The notes under the pieces are model-generated. The model ran no database searches, was not told where the DNA came from, and saw only the letters and a program-made list of their open reading frames with translations. Source: Varroa destructor (taxonomy: Eukaryota > Arthropoda > Arachnida > Mesostigmata > Varroidae). From it: DNA of 64,000 nucleotides. Made by a program: the position numbers and the translations under genes. Of this stretch, positions 24,657-37,002 are shown piece by piece. Within the stretch, counting starts at the first letter, position 1, and every line of letters starts with the position of its first letter. The stretch spans positions 28,889,341 through 28,953,340 of the forward strand of contig NW_019211456.1 in assembly GCF_002443255.2 (NCBI RefSeq). The letters are read 5' to 3'.

Positions 24657-26440
24657 TGTCAGCGAACGCAAACAGGCAAACGAACAATTCAACCGAGTCT
24701 ATTTCGCTGTAACCTCAGATTGCAACATTCTCCTAGAAAAAAAACCAGACAAACAAGGAAGAGACACCACGCACAGTCATTCTAACGTTCCCAACAGAAT
24801 GCTGCGCAGAGTGTATGCTCCAGCAGGGGCATTTGTTCATACAAGGAAAGGAAGATCCTTGTTAACAGCCGATGTAAACGGAAACCGGGAAACTCTCTGC
24901 AGAAAAACACATGCAGGCCAGCAATGTAGCAATAACGATGCCCGAAAGTGGAACGGACGCAGGTAAACTTAACTTATAATTATGAATTAAGTTGTATTAA
25001 CGATTCACTTACCGTAAGCGCGTTTATCACTATTTTGCTAGTGCATGTTCACAGTAACTGAAGACTAAAGCGTAATTTCGTGGTTGTGGTTTCCGTTGGT
25101 GTTAAATTTTGATTAAACGCTTCTGTATATAATATGAGTTATCTTGTAATTGTACTGGCAAAAAAAATGAAATAAAGTTGAAAGGATTGATAAGTCCTAT
25201 TAGGGTTGTCATTTTTAAGCAAATTGAGGCGGATAGGATTTTTACAAGGGACGTGCTAAGAAAATACATAACAATGTGACAAGGAGCCAATATGACTTCG
25301 TAAATACTGAATCTGCTGACTTGCTTTAGCCGTTCTTCGCGTGCTTAAGTTTAACAAGCGTCGTCGAATTGCTGCAAGGAAAATGGAGCGGGAATGACCT
25401 TTATCGCGTCGTCGATAGGACATACACTTAAGGAAATTAAGTTGGGGCAGTATTGATATTGTCAAACTGTTTTGAAAGATAATCGAAAGCAGTTCTTCTA
25501 AGTAGACCACTTTGTCTGCACAAGGTCAGCTTGAAACTTGTAACATATTTTTAGAGTACGCACATGTGACTCCAGACCCATCAGATGACTACAGCTGTGA
25601 TGAATTATGCTCACTGTGCAACCTAAACCTGCAGGCGTGCTTTATCGCGTGAAGTCAACGTTGAACAGAGAAAATGCAGAAAGGTTCCGTTGGACCGGCA
25701 AGGGAAACGCCGACTCCAGCCATTGTTTTCTGAAATAGACAGATGGTTTTAGTTTAACTTTAGGTAATGCCGGTACTGCGCCCGTTACTGCTGCTCTTGT
25801 TCCTGGTACCGTTAGCGTCTCAGCATCTTAGAGAACAGCTGAACGTAGGGGTGGCTGAAGTAACTGCAGGACACTTGGCGTTCAGCAGATGCATAATTGT
25901 GCCATAATAACCTATAGAGACATAGGAAATCACACACAACGAGTTTTCACACAGTCCATTCTAACTGCTTTCGATTAGCGTAGTTGTCAAAATTAAACTG
26001 ACGGTGACTTCGGCTGGTTACCTAAAGGAGTGCGCGACAAGCGGCGCTGTCTTCCCGCAACTGAAATAAGCTGCCACAGCTAGCTCGACACACCGACGAG
26101 TCGTTGTTTTGATGCAGGTCGAAAAGAAGCAGCAAACGAAGTGAGCTAAAAGGCCACTATACTCAGCATCGGGTGCTCACGAAGGCTCGAGCAGGTTGTA
26201 CTGTCGAGTTACTTCGATAAAAAACAAGTCACTTCATTAGAATTGCTTATGAGAAGCCAGTAGCAGGGCGTAATCGTCCGTCGAAATCTGGAACATCATT
26301 TATGTGTGAAACTATGATAAATGCTGTATGGGGAAGTCACCTTTCAAGTTGCTCATGTATTTAATATTCGTGTAGGAGAAAGATCGTCGCAGAACATACC
26401 GTGTACTATGCTACAAGCCATAGTTGCGAGTGTGGGAATA
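24657..26440. other. No supported gene
   Basis: A minus-strand frame at 25256-25510 (84 codons, GTG start) has a basic, protein-like tail but no ATG at the head and no recognised family. A moderately GC-rich patch at 25640-26150 holds no clear open frame. Confidence 0.4.
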
Positions 26441-26445
26441 CATAG

Positions 26446-26782
26446 GACCTAGACGTTTTCGTTGCGCGCGGCACTAGGCTTGTTTTAAATAAAGTTGGCC
26501 TATGGAATCCCAATCATCTGGTCGCACCTCTAACCCAAGCAGCTTGGAAAACGCTTAAAGTGCGTTATGAATCCGCGCCTTTTATCGTTGAACAAATACG
26601 TGTACCTACTAGGCCATACATAGCTGTTCGTCAAGGATCTGAAACGCGAAATTAAGCTCCCCATCATGTCTGCCTATTCGGATTTCGTTAGCACATGGCA
26701 GAGAAAGATGGCGGATATCGATCCTGACTTATATTATTGCGCGAGCTATAACTAATAAAGCCTCTTAATAAATCTGAATAAA
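26446..26782 (+). CDS. Candidate 3' exon(s) followed by clustered AATAAA signals
   Basis: Two plus-strand frames overlap. One is open from 26446 to TAA at 26653 (69 codons), the other from just after a TAG at 26621-26623 to TAA at 26753 (43 codons, starting L-F-V-K-D-L-K). Both have balanced composition with Trp, Tyr and charged residues. Three AATAAA hexamers at 26754, 26767 and 26777 directly follow the second stop, as at the end of an mRNA. The TAG sits at CATACATAG, which could be a weak acceptor. No family is recognised; the poly(A) signals could be chance in AT-rich DNA. Confidence 0.2.
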
Positions 26783-27027
26783 TGAACTGGCACTTAGTTA
26801 CACATTTTGGAGCATATGAGTTTTATCCCATCATATATAAGACAGCGGGTTTTCATTTACACAGGACTAGAGGGTTTCTGTAGAAAATGTGCTGCAATAT
26901 AGCTTAGGTGAAATGTGTCATCATACGCTACAGGACTATCGTGAAGCTACCTTTCCGATCAAACGCACAAACCTTAGCATTTTCGAATCCATACATTCAT
27001 GCAATACAGCACATTTCTTAAAACACG

Positions 27028-27077
27028 AAAAAAAAATATATATATTTTTTTATTTTATATAATATAATAATATAAGA
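27028..27077. repeat. A/T-only low-complexity tract
   Basis: About 50 bases of A and T only, with alternating TA runs and poly-A/poly-T that can fold on themselves. About 60 bases downstream is (ATC)5 at 27135-27149. Simple-sequence DNA of no clear function. Confidence 0.7.
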
Positions 27078-27998
27078 TTCCGTTTTGTGGTTCGTCGCCA
27101 TTTACGAGATGGGCATAAATAACATACTTGAAGATCATCATCATCATCACCTGTCCACTAAGGATTTTATTCAGTTTGCCATTCTTGAAGCTTGTCACAT
27201 CTTGTTGATATGTTCTGACCCCACAGCGGCACTTCCATCACTACTTGGGCATCTAGAAAATTGAATAATGACGTATTATAGTTTCATCAGAGGTCGTATT
27301 ACTGGTTTGCTAAGCCTTACCTAGGCTGATTTAGTTCAAATTTTTGCCTCATCCGTCACTTGCCGAAAAGTTATTTTCCGAAAACAACAAGTTCTCGTGC
27401 GCTGTCCTATCAGTAGGGGGATATTAAAAGTGGCAAGGTTCCGCCGAGGTCATTTGCGATGTCTAGGAGCCATCAATAAAGTACATTATTCCCACACTAC
27501 CATATTAGTCCTTTGCGATCTGCTGAAGTAGCGGGTACTCATTGGCTGTCCAGGACAGTGCATTCCTAAGTTGTCTCGTGCGACGTGCACAGAGTATGCA
27601 ACAAGGCCATGGATGCACTTGCCCTATTTCTTTATTCCCCCTTATATCAGCTGCAACTCACTAGGCCGTAACAACAAGCCAGCAAAACTAATGTGTCAGG
27701 CCACAGTGATCCCTAGAGACGTCGTCAGGCCATATCTTCCTGTATATCGTAGCCTGTTTCTCTACAACCTGACTCGCCTGTCGTGCCGTACAAGTTATAC
27801 CACAAGTACCACAAGGCAGAAGATGTCAACGGGTTCTCTTTTTTTTTTTAGCAAATATCTTCCTTGCAGATTTATCCGAGTTTACCTTGAACATATTGCT
27901 CATAGACATAAATAATGTAAGAAGTGTTTTTTAATGTGTCTTCGTTTTTTAACCTCATCTTAATATCTACACTTTTTTCGCACCTTAAAGGAATATTA

Positions 27999-28828
27999 CT
28001 AAACTAAATACGCTACAGCCTTATCAATGAATTTCTGTCATTTTTTCTGGTTCCATCTTAGTAGAATTTGTATCGTGTCTATACGAAAAATTTCACATCC
28101 TTCCGTTAACACATTAATGCAAAAATTGACACAAGCGATAGATGTAGGATGAACATCATATGGCATATGCTACAAGACATTTTCTCAAAATTTTCTCAAT
28201 TTTTACCTCGTAGCTAAGAATGTATGTGGTCCAACATTGTTGTTAGCAGATGGCACCTTTTCTGTTTTCCAATGGATTTTTTCAGTCGCTGGTTATAGAC
28301 TTATAAACTGTTGATGACTTAATTGTTTTGCTAGGCAAAAGCAATTCAAAATGCCCGATTTTTTGCAGTCCCACCGAACGCATAGCATGACCTTTTTTTT
28401 GGTATTATTGTGGACTTTGCCACAGATTGCGGAGTATATATTTTTTTTTTATTTGCACATTATTTTTGTGTGTGATCTACATTTCATCATCCATCATCAA
28501 CCGTATCCAAAATGGCTTGATTTCGTTGCTTTTTTACCAGAGTTCCACAAATAGAAGCACGGTCGTGTATATTCTCTTGAGTCAATTCGTATGCCGTCAT
28601 GACAGCAAGTATTTTTTGGCCTAAAACTCTTCGGTAATAAATGTTCAGCTTCTTGGAGATATTAAGGTTATCCACGTATTGCTCTTGCGTAGCTTTATCA
28701 GTTTTTTCTGTGATTAATCGACCACTGTAAGGATCATCTTTCACATCGAAACTCCCTGAACAAAGGCCACAAAACCATTTTCGGGTCACTTTTTCCAATA
28801 ACGTAGATTGAGCAGAAATCACATACAC
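27999..28828 (-). mobile_element. Decayed mariner transposase (pseudogene)
   Basis: Read on the minus strand, this matches the mariner transposase from the second helix-turn-helix onward. Landmarks in order: R-K-W-F then D-V-K-D-D-P-x-S-G-R (about 28720-28790), E-N-I-H-D-R-x-S-I-C (about 28570), a D-D-E-M-stop block standing for the family's G-D-E-K-W (near 28480), K-V-M-L-C (28378-28393), N-N-N-V-G-P-H for H-D-N-A-R-P-H (28219-28243), P-Y-D-V-H-P for P-Y-S-P-D-L (28148-28169), and a C-terminus R-W-x-x-K...Y-L-V ending at a stop at 27999. Frame changes and several stops occur. The second acidic residue is Asn, and the Asp of P-D-L is lost, so no activity is possible. The first about 60 residues and terminal inverted repeats are not recognisable, so the element ends are unknown. 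Mariners are about 345 residues when intact. Confidence 0.9.
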
Positions 28829-29159
28829 TTCTTATAGACTGAGACAGTACTTATATCCTTAAAATATAGTCAATTTAAACGGAAATTTATCTTACCTTCA
28901 ATGTACTCTTAAATCTCAACAATAAAAAATTGCAGCTAACTTGGCAGTAGTAACTGCCAACTCTCAACTTTCGAATGGTACAAGCGCCGACCCAATGTTG
29001 CTCATATTACCCTAGATCTATGACTTTAAAGTCATTTACTGAACAAAACGGTCAATACTCTTTCGACAATCATATATATCTATAGTTGTTGAAAAGAAGG
29101 AATAATATTTGTACATTATATAAACAAGCCACCAGTCTTATTTGAACATACCCCATTAG

Positions 29160-31830
29160 TGCTTTATCGCAGGTCAGCCCACACATTGCCTACGCTGTAA
29201 ACGACTAAGAGACATAAATTTCACTGTCCTCGGCTAATTTCATATAGTTTAACATTATTATCAGTTCTTCTAACAGTCGATTACTGATATACCCATATTT
29301 TCTATTGCTGGCGAGCGCCAACTGGTTGGTGCCGTCGTTGTATAGACTTACAAAATAGACGGTGAACAAGAATCCTAAGCGCGGTGATAGGTGGGTTGGT
29401 AGTTGAATGAGTGTCGGTACTGTTTGGTAAGATCGTTGTAAGGCGTAATAGAATTGGTGCTAGGCAGCTTGAGCCGGGCACGAATGTTGCACAGTTTGCA
29501 GAATGGTGGCGGCAACAGCAGGGACGGCGGAAACAAGGATAAAACCTGTCATGAGCACCACTTTGGGGTGGTGAGGCAGTGAGAAACAGCAAACTCTCCA
29601 CTGCCAACTTTGCTGCTATCTATCTATTCCGTACGAGCGTATGCTGCTGTTTCCGTTAGCCAGCTGCTGGCTGGCCCGTAACAGTGCAGAACAGGCGATG
29701 GGTGGCAGCGGAATGAAACCGGCCAACTGCTGGATGCTGTTTATCGGTTAGTCTGTAGATCTACATCATTGTTCTAGGTTGATGCCTTTATTGTACCAGT
29801 CGTTGTTGCTATTCTACTAATAGTGAGGGAAGAGGCAGACTACACGGCTGGCCGACAGAAAAATGTTTGAACGGCTGCAGCTTGGGTCGCGGCCCTCTGG
29901 CTGCGGGAGCGGCAACACCTGCTAAAAAAGTACGTTCTCACTCGTCCTACAACAGGAGGTAAGAAATGATGCGAAGAACGCAGTGGTTAAGACGCGGCAC
30001 GCAAAAAAAAAACTAAGCAGAGACGAAAGGTCTTCTCTTCAAAGGAAAACGTTTGTTGCCTGACGGGGCCTATGGCAATTGCTGTAAAAGCGATGACGGC
30101 AATCGGACCAAAACGAGATGGCCAAAATGTACGTTTTGTCGTATGACGATGAAGTAGGCCAGTTGAAATGCAAAGCGGACCATTCGTGAGTGCCCTTCTA
30201 TAGGTCGGAGGTTGTGCTATCGGAGAAAAGCTTTAGGACAAAAAGGACAGTCAAAATAAACGTTTTTTAGTGGGAAAGTAACAAGATGAACTGCAGAGAG
30301 TCTATAGAGTAAGATGTTTTCATATTGAAACGTTTCGAATTCGGGAGGCTCATGCTGAGGAGAGCTGGAAAGGTTTAATCCAATTAAGAAGCGTAACTGA
30401 AACGAATGCTACTCAAAATTCTACTCAAAATACTCTTATTTTTTCCATTTGTGGAGATAAACCACATGCGATGCCCCTAAAAATCTAATAGTACAACAAT
30501 CAGTTAATCAGTATTATCCAACAACAAAAAGTGTGTAAAAATGTTAATGGACTTCACATTGATCTTGATTTTACGCTCTTCTTCTTCTTCTTTTTGTAAC
30601 TCTAAAAAAATATTGCTCGTATATGGCAATAATGCATCGATATAGAGGAACTTTTTCATTTACTTGGCAGCATTAATCGCGCCGATTTTCAAAAAAAAAG
30701 ACTGCTTTTGTCTTTGCTTTCCTTATACACGCATATAGGCAATATTTGTTAATAAAGCGAGTTTATTACTAAGTGGGTCACTGTCTGTTATTTGAAAGCG
30801 TTCGTAACAATATTTCCTGAGCAAAGTGAGAGAATTTCATAAGTCTTTTCGCAAGCAAACCCGATGAGTAAAACATGCTCTTCAATCAATTTAAGCAAAT
30901 TTCCTTCACTACGGACTAACTACATGCTAGCCATAGTTAGGCCGCGTTAATATCTATAGCTAAGTAATTAACAAATATAAGATTTCAGAACCATCGAATC
31001 GTCACGATAGCCTTGTACGAAAAACACCGTTCCTTTCTTTGATTTTTTCTTGTCTCTGACCGTAAAAGCGGTACCTGCGAAGATTAGTTTCGCTACGTAG
31101 TATTGCAGGGTCGACGTGCCTAAATTGGCCACGAGCTATTGGCTAGCTTTGTCGCACAAAAGGAGATACTTCTACACACGTTTTTGTTCGTTCACTCATA
31201 CGCGTTGACGCTGGCGTTATCGCCAGTCGATGCTAGCGTTTGTCGAAGATCTAGAATCAAAATTTAGAAATGCCAAAATGGACCGTAACTAGGCATTGTG
31301 TGAACCGTTAAGACGTATAAGAGAGTCTTTACATTTATACCTCGCTGCATGTGCTTTTCATATTTATTAAACTTTGAATTACAAGCGGTCCATATCTGAT
31401 GTGAAGTTGGACGCCACAATTGCTTACGTACAGCGGGAGTTCTCAATAGAAAGTAAACTAAGTTAAAAAAATCTATATTGAAACATACACGAAACGCAAC
31501 TACAGTTTCAAAAAAGGAAATTAGTTAGTAATCATTGTCGTAACTTATGTAGATATCGAAGAACAATGGAATAGCATTATGGGAAAAATTAAGCCCGTTG
31601 TAGTGAGCTTTGTCGTAGTGCACAAAAAGTTGCAGTGAACTCCTATTTAGTCTACGCTGTCAATGTGGTAAGTTCTTACGAGAAAGTTTCCTTTCTACAT
31701 GTTAACAGTATTGCTATATGAACTCCCTTAGACAGAGTAAAACGAATAACTTGCGATTGATAAAAACCATTCAAGAAGACTAAAAACAAAATGCCATAGA
31801 GAACCACTTGTTAGAGAACTTTGCTTCTTT
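29160..31830. other. No supported gene; GC-rich island at 29.3-30.0 kb
   Basis: The island 29300-30000 contains a 101-codon minus-strand frame (29302-29607) without an ATG at its head, and short frames on the plus strand, none convincing. The rest is AT-rich. The sentence CTACTCAAAA is repeated at 30411-30432. Confidence 0.4.
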
Positions 31831-32058
31831 CTAACTATTCTTTTCAAGTTTAAAGCATAAGCAATTTTCTGTTGTAGGTTCTCGCAGTGTTTTTATTTTA
31901 GCCAGTGAAAAGCCGGGTGTTGAAAGGCCCAGACATGGCGAGCAAAAGGGGATCGCATGCCGTTCGAAGGGACACGCGCGCCATTTTCCAAAGCCAACGT
32001 AACCAGGTATAATCCTATACAGTTGTATGGTTACTTTCCGGTACAAAAGATTAGCCAT
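31831..32058 (-). CDS. Candidate 75-codon open frame with strong Kozak start
   Basis: A minus-strand ATG at 32058 with A at -3 and G at +4 opens a 75-codon frame ending in TAG. The peptide has five Cys, two of them in P-F-C-S-P-C, and a charged tail. No signal peptide or known family. On the opposite strand, a strong acceptor (TTTTTATTTTAG ending near 31900) precedes about 32 open codons of basic sequence. An exon on the plus strand is therefore an equal alternative. Confidence 0.18.
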   Translation of the reverse strand: MANLLYRKVTIQLYRIIPGYVGFGKWRACPFERHAIPFCSPCLGLSTPGFSLAKIKTLREPTTENCLCFKLEKNS

Positions 32059-35000
32059 AGTGTGGGATCATCCGGGATGCGTTGAAGACATGAGCAGTAC
32101 ATTAGTCTCCACAGTATATCATACAATTATCCATTAAAGTCCATCAAAAAATCACAAAATCAAATAAGATGGTTTAACAACGTAAGGATTCCGCTGCGGC
32201 CGCCAAATTTGCAACAATGACGAGCTTGAACGCTGGCTCCTGGCGATTAACCAACAAGTTGACCTATGCTGTGTACCTTGATCCTGCCTGATTTTTTGCG
32301 TTCTTTATGTATATAAAATATAATGCTGAGAACTGACTGTATCCACTTGTAAAACCTACTTTCAAAAGACATAGTAACCCACTAGCCGTACTTTTTACTA
32401 AAAGCTTTATTTAACTTCCATTTGAGTTCACTTAGATTGCAAAATTATATCCACTGCGTACTACCTCTTGTCAGTGTAGATCGTTCCTTTTAGAGTCCTG
32501 AAATAGCTCAAATGCAATACCTACACCAAATGCATACATTTATTAATCAATACTGCCAAATAGAACATAAGGCGTTTATTAATTCTAAATGAAGATTTGA
32601 AGCCTACTATTATCTTATAAGGTAACATTTGTCTCATAGGACGATAGTTCTTTTGAAGCGCAGCTAATTCGCTTTTTGTCTACCTTAAATTTAATGTAAA
32701 TCCCGTAGTCTGGCCTGTAGAGTGATGCAACGCCTATGTACTTTTTAACAATTGAAGAACGTTTAGACTATAGCTTAACATATTAGAAGTAGTATTCTTC
32801 CGTCTAGTCTTCTTAGTTGTTTGGTAGTGTTTATTTTAGTTAACCTATCCTTGTTCATCCCGTCAGTACCTACACCATATTGGCCTAAAAGCCTGTCATA
32901 TCAAAGTCCCCTTGTTGCTACTTTTTGATGCATTAAAAGTGTCCAGATGCTACAAAAGTCGACCTTCTCTCGCTGTTCTTTGCCTCTATTAATGCACGCC
33001 TTACTCGAAAGAGTGATTACCGCTATGTTGTCCTGCTTTCCGGTACGCCCGCTTCTCTACTTGTTTTGCTTTTATTTACATCAAACTCTCCATCACTTGT
33101 ACTATAACCCCATCATTGACGGCTCCTAGTCGAAACGAGATCTTTCCGCTTTGGCGAAATACCGAGGCTTACAATAATTCTGATTCAAATTTCCCTGCCA
33201 AACGACTTCTGGTCCCACATCGTCCACCCCCTATCGGTATTTCTGGCGGCAATTATTTATTGGACATCCACTACCTGCAGTCGCTCGGGTGTGAGAATGA
33301 GCAAATGTAGCGTTGTACTCACGTCGAAGACTAGTATGACTCTCGCCATATACAGCAGACAGCAATAAAAAAGACGAAAGCAATAGCAGAGTTTTCGGCA
33401 GGTTCGAATCTTTTGGCGTTCGTCAAGTCAACACTTTGGCCAGTCTTACACGCACCGCAGGGCGATGATAGGGGTCCTGAAGCACCCTCTCTCTCAGTCG
33501 ACTGAAGCTTCCAACATTTTCGGCCTGTCTCATCCCTCAAATTCAAGCTCGCCATTTTTTTGTAGGCTTTTTTTTGTATCTGTCAATTCCCTTATGAGTT
33601 ATTAGTTGATGTTCCTAGCTTCTGCCTCGTGCTGCTGCTACCGCATCTCCTTCGGCGTGCTCTTCTGAGGACAGGGGGCTTCGAGAAACAGAAAGTAGCA
33701 ACCGCATGAAGGAGCAGCTAAAGAGGTTATTGGACGTGAGAAGTTACTGTCCCGCTGTCTCCACCGACGAAGTCTCGCTTGACCCAAGCCTTCGACTTGT
33801 AGAAAACTCTGTTTGGGCTGTTTTGGTTTTATGTGAAGCTCTCGAACTGGGCACAGCTGGTCGGTGACAGGAGGAACGGAGGCGGAAGAACACGCCTTAA
33901 TAATAAACAGGCAGAAGACTCACTCAGACTTCCTGCCGTCCACTCGCTCTTTCTTAAAGTGATCGCTACAGTAATGGTAGTGGAACGCAGGGGCAAACAA
34001 CATCTGAAGCATCACATTTTCTTGTAGACGCGCTATCACTAGGGGTCTCTGTATCTGTACTACAGTTGGGGTCGTCGATCTGGAGGGGGAAAATAGAGAG
34101 AGGAGGTATTTTGAGCTAGCTCAATAAATCAAAATTGAAAGAATAAACTTTCTGCATGTAATGCAAGTTAATAAGTTCACATTTATAGTAGTTGCCCTTT
34201 TTATGATTTAAAAATCGCATCGTTATTCTGTGCTTTTTTGATGCGTCGTTGCATGCTTAATACAAAAATTAGTAGGCTTGAACTAATTAAAGTTTGAGAT
34301 TCCGCGCTAATAGAAGTAAGTAGCATTGGCTAACCGAAACACTATCGACTAGCCTGTATAAAAATCGAGATAAAAGATAGTGAGAAAATAATTTGCTTAA
34401 ATTAAGTAGTTCCATTTTACCCCACACTTTTTCTCACAATAGGTTACCATAGGAATTTCTTTTACTGCCTTCATTACGTTATGTAAAATAGTCTGAACAT
34501 TATCGTTGTTTTTTAATACATATGTTGATATTACGAATCAAGGGTCACGTTAGCGCGATATCGCTTGTTTACTCTCACAAGGTTGGGATCCGAAACGGAA
34601 ATCCACGCTTGCCATTGTGAAATCAAGGCACGCTATTGGGACGTTCGTCGTACGAATATCAGTTACGGTCGCTGCCGCTGATTCTGTTTTCCGTCTGATA
34701 TATCATCGAGCATAAAACCCATTGTGATGTGGTTCTATTATATTTTAGCATCATTGCGGTATTTCATAATCACCCAGCATGCGTTTACTAACGTTACGCA
34801 TCTACTTCAATTAATGTAGATACTTATCTACTTTTGTTAGCAGAATCTTGTCAATTTTTTTGTCATCATTTCGCTAGTTCAAATTATCGAAATGGCGCCT
34901 AATTATCCCCATTACGTTGATGCAGATGCTACAGAACGGATTTTTGTATATAACCGCAGGTGGCGTAACATAACGTCGAGGTAGTGTTTACATGGCAGTA

Positions 35001-35590
35001 ATTTACTCTAGGTACTTATTCAAGTGCGCGTATTTCTATGCCGCATCTGCATATGTGTTTGTCTATTTGTAATTTGTCAAGATTGTAACAATTACATCCT
35101 AGGTCAACTGTAGACTTAACAAGAAGAATTCCGCAAATATGGGAAGTGGTCACATTTAGCGACGAAAAGGGCTAGTATCTATGGATGACTCGCGTACTTT
35201 CCACCCGCAAAAAAAGGAAAGGCTATATTACCTACATTCTGGACGTATCGTCTGGCGGAAAAGCAGATCAAAAGCCTTGTTTTAGGTGAACCAAACAGAC
35301 AACTGATAATTTCACAGGTAAAATTTGACTTCGATAGTACTAGATTTATTATGATTTGGGACTATTCAAATAAGCCGAAGAACATTGTCGGTACTGATAC
35401 ATTTTCATCGTGACTTCATTGGAGAAGCGGTTTCATTTTCCGCCTCAATATAATGGTATCTTTGTGTCATATTCACTCAGTTGGCATTTGTTAGCTTAAT
35501 CTACCCCAAAGTCTACCGTAGTCTTTTACGTGTTTGGATAAATTTAGAAACGTTGTAGCATATTTATAAAACTTATTTTTAATGTAGAAA
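32059..35590. other. No supported gene
   Basis: Small frames at 32947-33310 (+), 33331-33555 (-) and 33833-34027 (+) lie in a modestly GC-richer patch. A 53-codon open block follows GTTAG at 34553. None has a domain. A short transposase-like phrase at 35140 is described under findings. Confidence 0.4.
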
Positions 35591-36011
35591 AAGAATTCAT
35601 GTTGTTCACTCATTTTTTAGCAGTGCATCTTCTAGGTCCCTGTGAAATAGACGCGACATCCTTTACTCCGCTTAAACGCAGCCCGTTTCATGGTTTCTTC
35701 CTTTGCGGAACAGTGGCAGTAGTTGAGGTTATATACCAACTACCATTTGAGCTGCATGTCGCTGTGGCCTTAGGGGTTGCGCGGAACGCTCGCTAACGTC
35801 CTGTCTGCTTTTCTCCGTATCGTAGGAGGCAGTTTTTCTTTTTTTTTTTTTGACTAGGCTTTTTTCAGTGTTCTTTCGTTCGTTGGTCCAGTTTTGGGTA
35901 TGACATAAATCTCAGGGGAGCGACACGACAGGGCAGTGGGGGAAGCTGCTGGAGGGATGCACGAGTAAACAAGCCATACAGGATTGAGCAAGCGCATAAA
36001 GAGAAGAAAGA

Positions 36012-36278
36012 ATGAGAGAGGAGGTGAATGAATCAATGAAGAGAGAACGAATGATAGCGGGCAAGGCAAAGGGCCAAAAGTGCGGAAAAGGGAGCGAGGG
36101 AGGCGCCTTCTGTAGAAGATCTAAAAGAACTCTGGATTTTGCTGTAAACCGCAAGTGCACCAGTAGAAACGGCATATCTGCTCCTCTCCCTTCTCTTTTG
36201 GATTTCAAACGCTCACTGTATTCTAAGTCGAGGTTCAATCCTGCTTTTTGCTGCTATTCCCAGCTGTCGTTACATTGA
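36012..36278 (+). CDS. Candidate 88-codon basic open frame
   Basis: An ATG at 36012 (A at -3) opens a frame of 88 codons. The first half is highly charged (Glu, Lys and Arg, with K-A-K-G-Q-K-C-G-K-G) and the second half is mixed. The plus strand is very purine-rich here, so a charged frame free of stops can arise by composition alone. Overlapping minus-strand frames (35854-36238) start at ATG too but look pyrimidine-driven. No domain is recognised. Confidence 0.15.
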   Translation: MREEVNESMKRERMIAGKAKGQKCGKGSEGGAFCRRSKRTLDFAVNRKCTSRNGISAPLPSLLDFKRSLYSKSRFNPAFCCYSQLSLH

Positions 36279-36478
36279 AACAACGACACCAGCAGTGCTT
36301 CGCCACTGCTGAAGGAAAAGGAAATCGAAGAAATCTGTTACCCCTCAGTATATATTCCCAAGGTTGGCAGCACTTCGTAGCTAAGGATCTCGACAAATGC
36401 ATAGTGGTCACGACGCACGCTCTCGTACGAAAAGCATCGCTTAACTTTGCTTAATAATAAGGCCTACCCAGATAGGAG

Positions 36479-36480
<2 letters not shown>

Positions 36481-36512
<32 letters not shown>
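36481..36512. repeat. (AT)16 microsatellite
   Basis: Sixteen uninterrupted AT dinucleotides, followed by a degenerate AGATATAG tail. Likely length-variable between individuals. Confidence 0.95.
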
Positions 36513-36515
<3 letters not shown>

Positions 36516-36801
36516 TATAGCCCTGCACCGAAAAACTCTTCGAATTGTCTCACTGAATACTTATTTATGTAGACCTATCTTTGTCCTGTCAAGTTATGTG
36601 TTGTAGTTTGCTTGTCGTTACCCGTGTAGTTTCATTCTTTCTAAGTCAACACGATAGCCTTATGAATGAAGGCTTCAAAGATATACTGTATTCACCTCGG
36701 AGCGTATGGTTGCATCTATCTATCCAACGCAAAGGCAAGCAGATGGTTAGTCTTATATTTGTAGCCTGTGGCATGCAACTTCTGGCCGACCGATTCACCG
36801 T

Positions 36802-37002
36802 GTGTCCTCATTAGTCGTTTCTTGTGTATCCTATTCTACTCGGACGAAAAGGCTCTCACTTTCCGAGATGGGCGAGATCCCCGAGGGACACCTTAGTGAC
36901 CGCCTGTATTGTGCGATGCCAGCAGAGATGGTTCGTCGGGTTCTTCTTTGTGCTTCATTCTACAACTATACTAACAACATCCCTGCCAGTATTCCCATAT
37001 AA
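36802..37002 (+). CDS. Candidate short open frame, 44-66 codons
   Basis: The frame is open from 36802. An internal ATG at 36868 with G at -3 and +4 would give 44 residues starting M-G-E-I-P-E-G-H. Codons there end mostly in C or G, unlike the flanks. The region CATTAG just before could act as an ac­ceptor-like site. Ends at TAA just before a TATAAAAGG sequence at 36999. No domain is recognised; a +1 frame is open too. Confidence 0.18.
   Translation: MSSLVVSCVSYSTRTKRLSLSEMGEIPEGHLSDRLYCAMPAEMVRRVLLCASFYNYTNNIPASIPI

Noticed and set aside
28351..28624. Two plus-strand frames with ATG starts
   Set aside because: They are antisense to the mariner transposase relic and gain no support of their own.
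33400..33415. GGTTCGAATC on the plus strand, tRNA-like
   Set aside because: No A-box, anticodon arm or acceptor stem around it.
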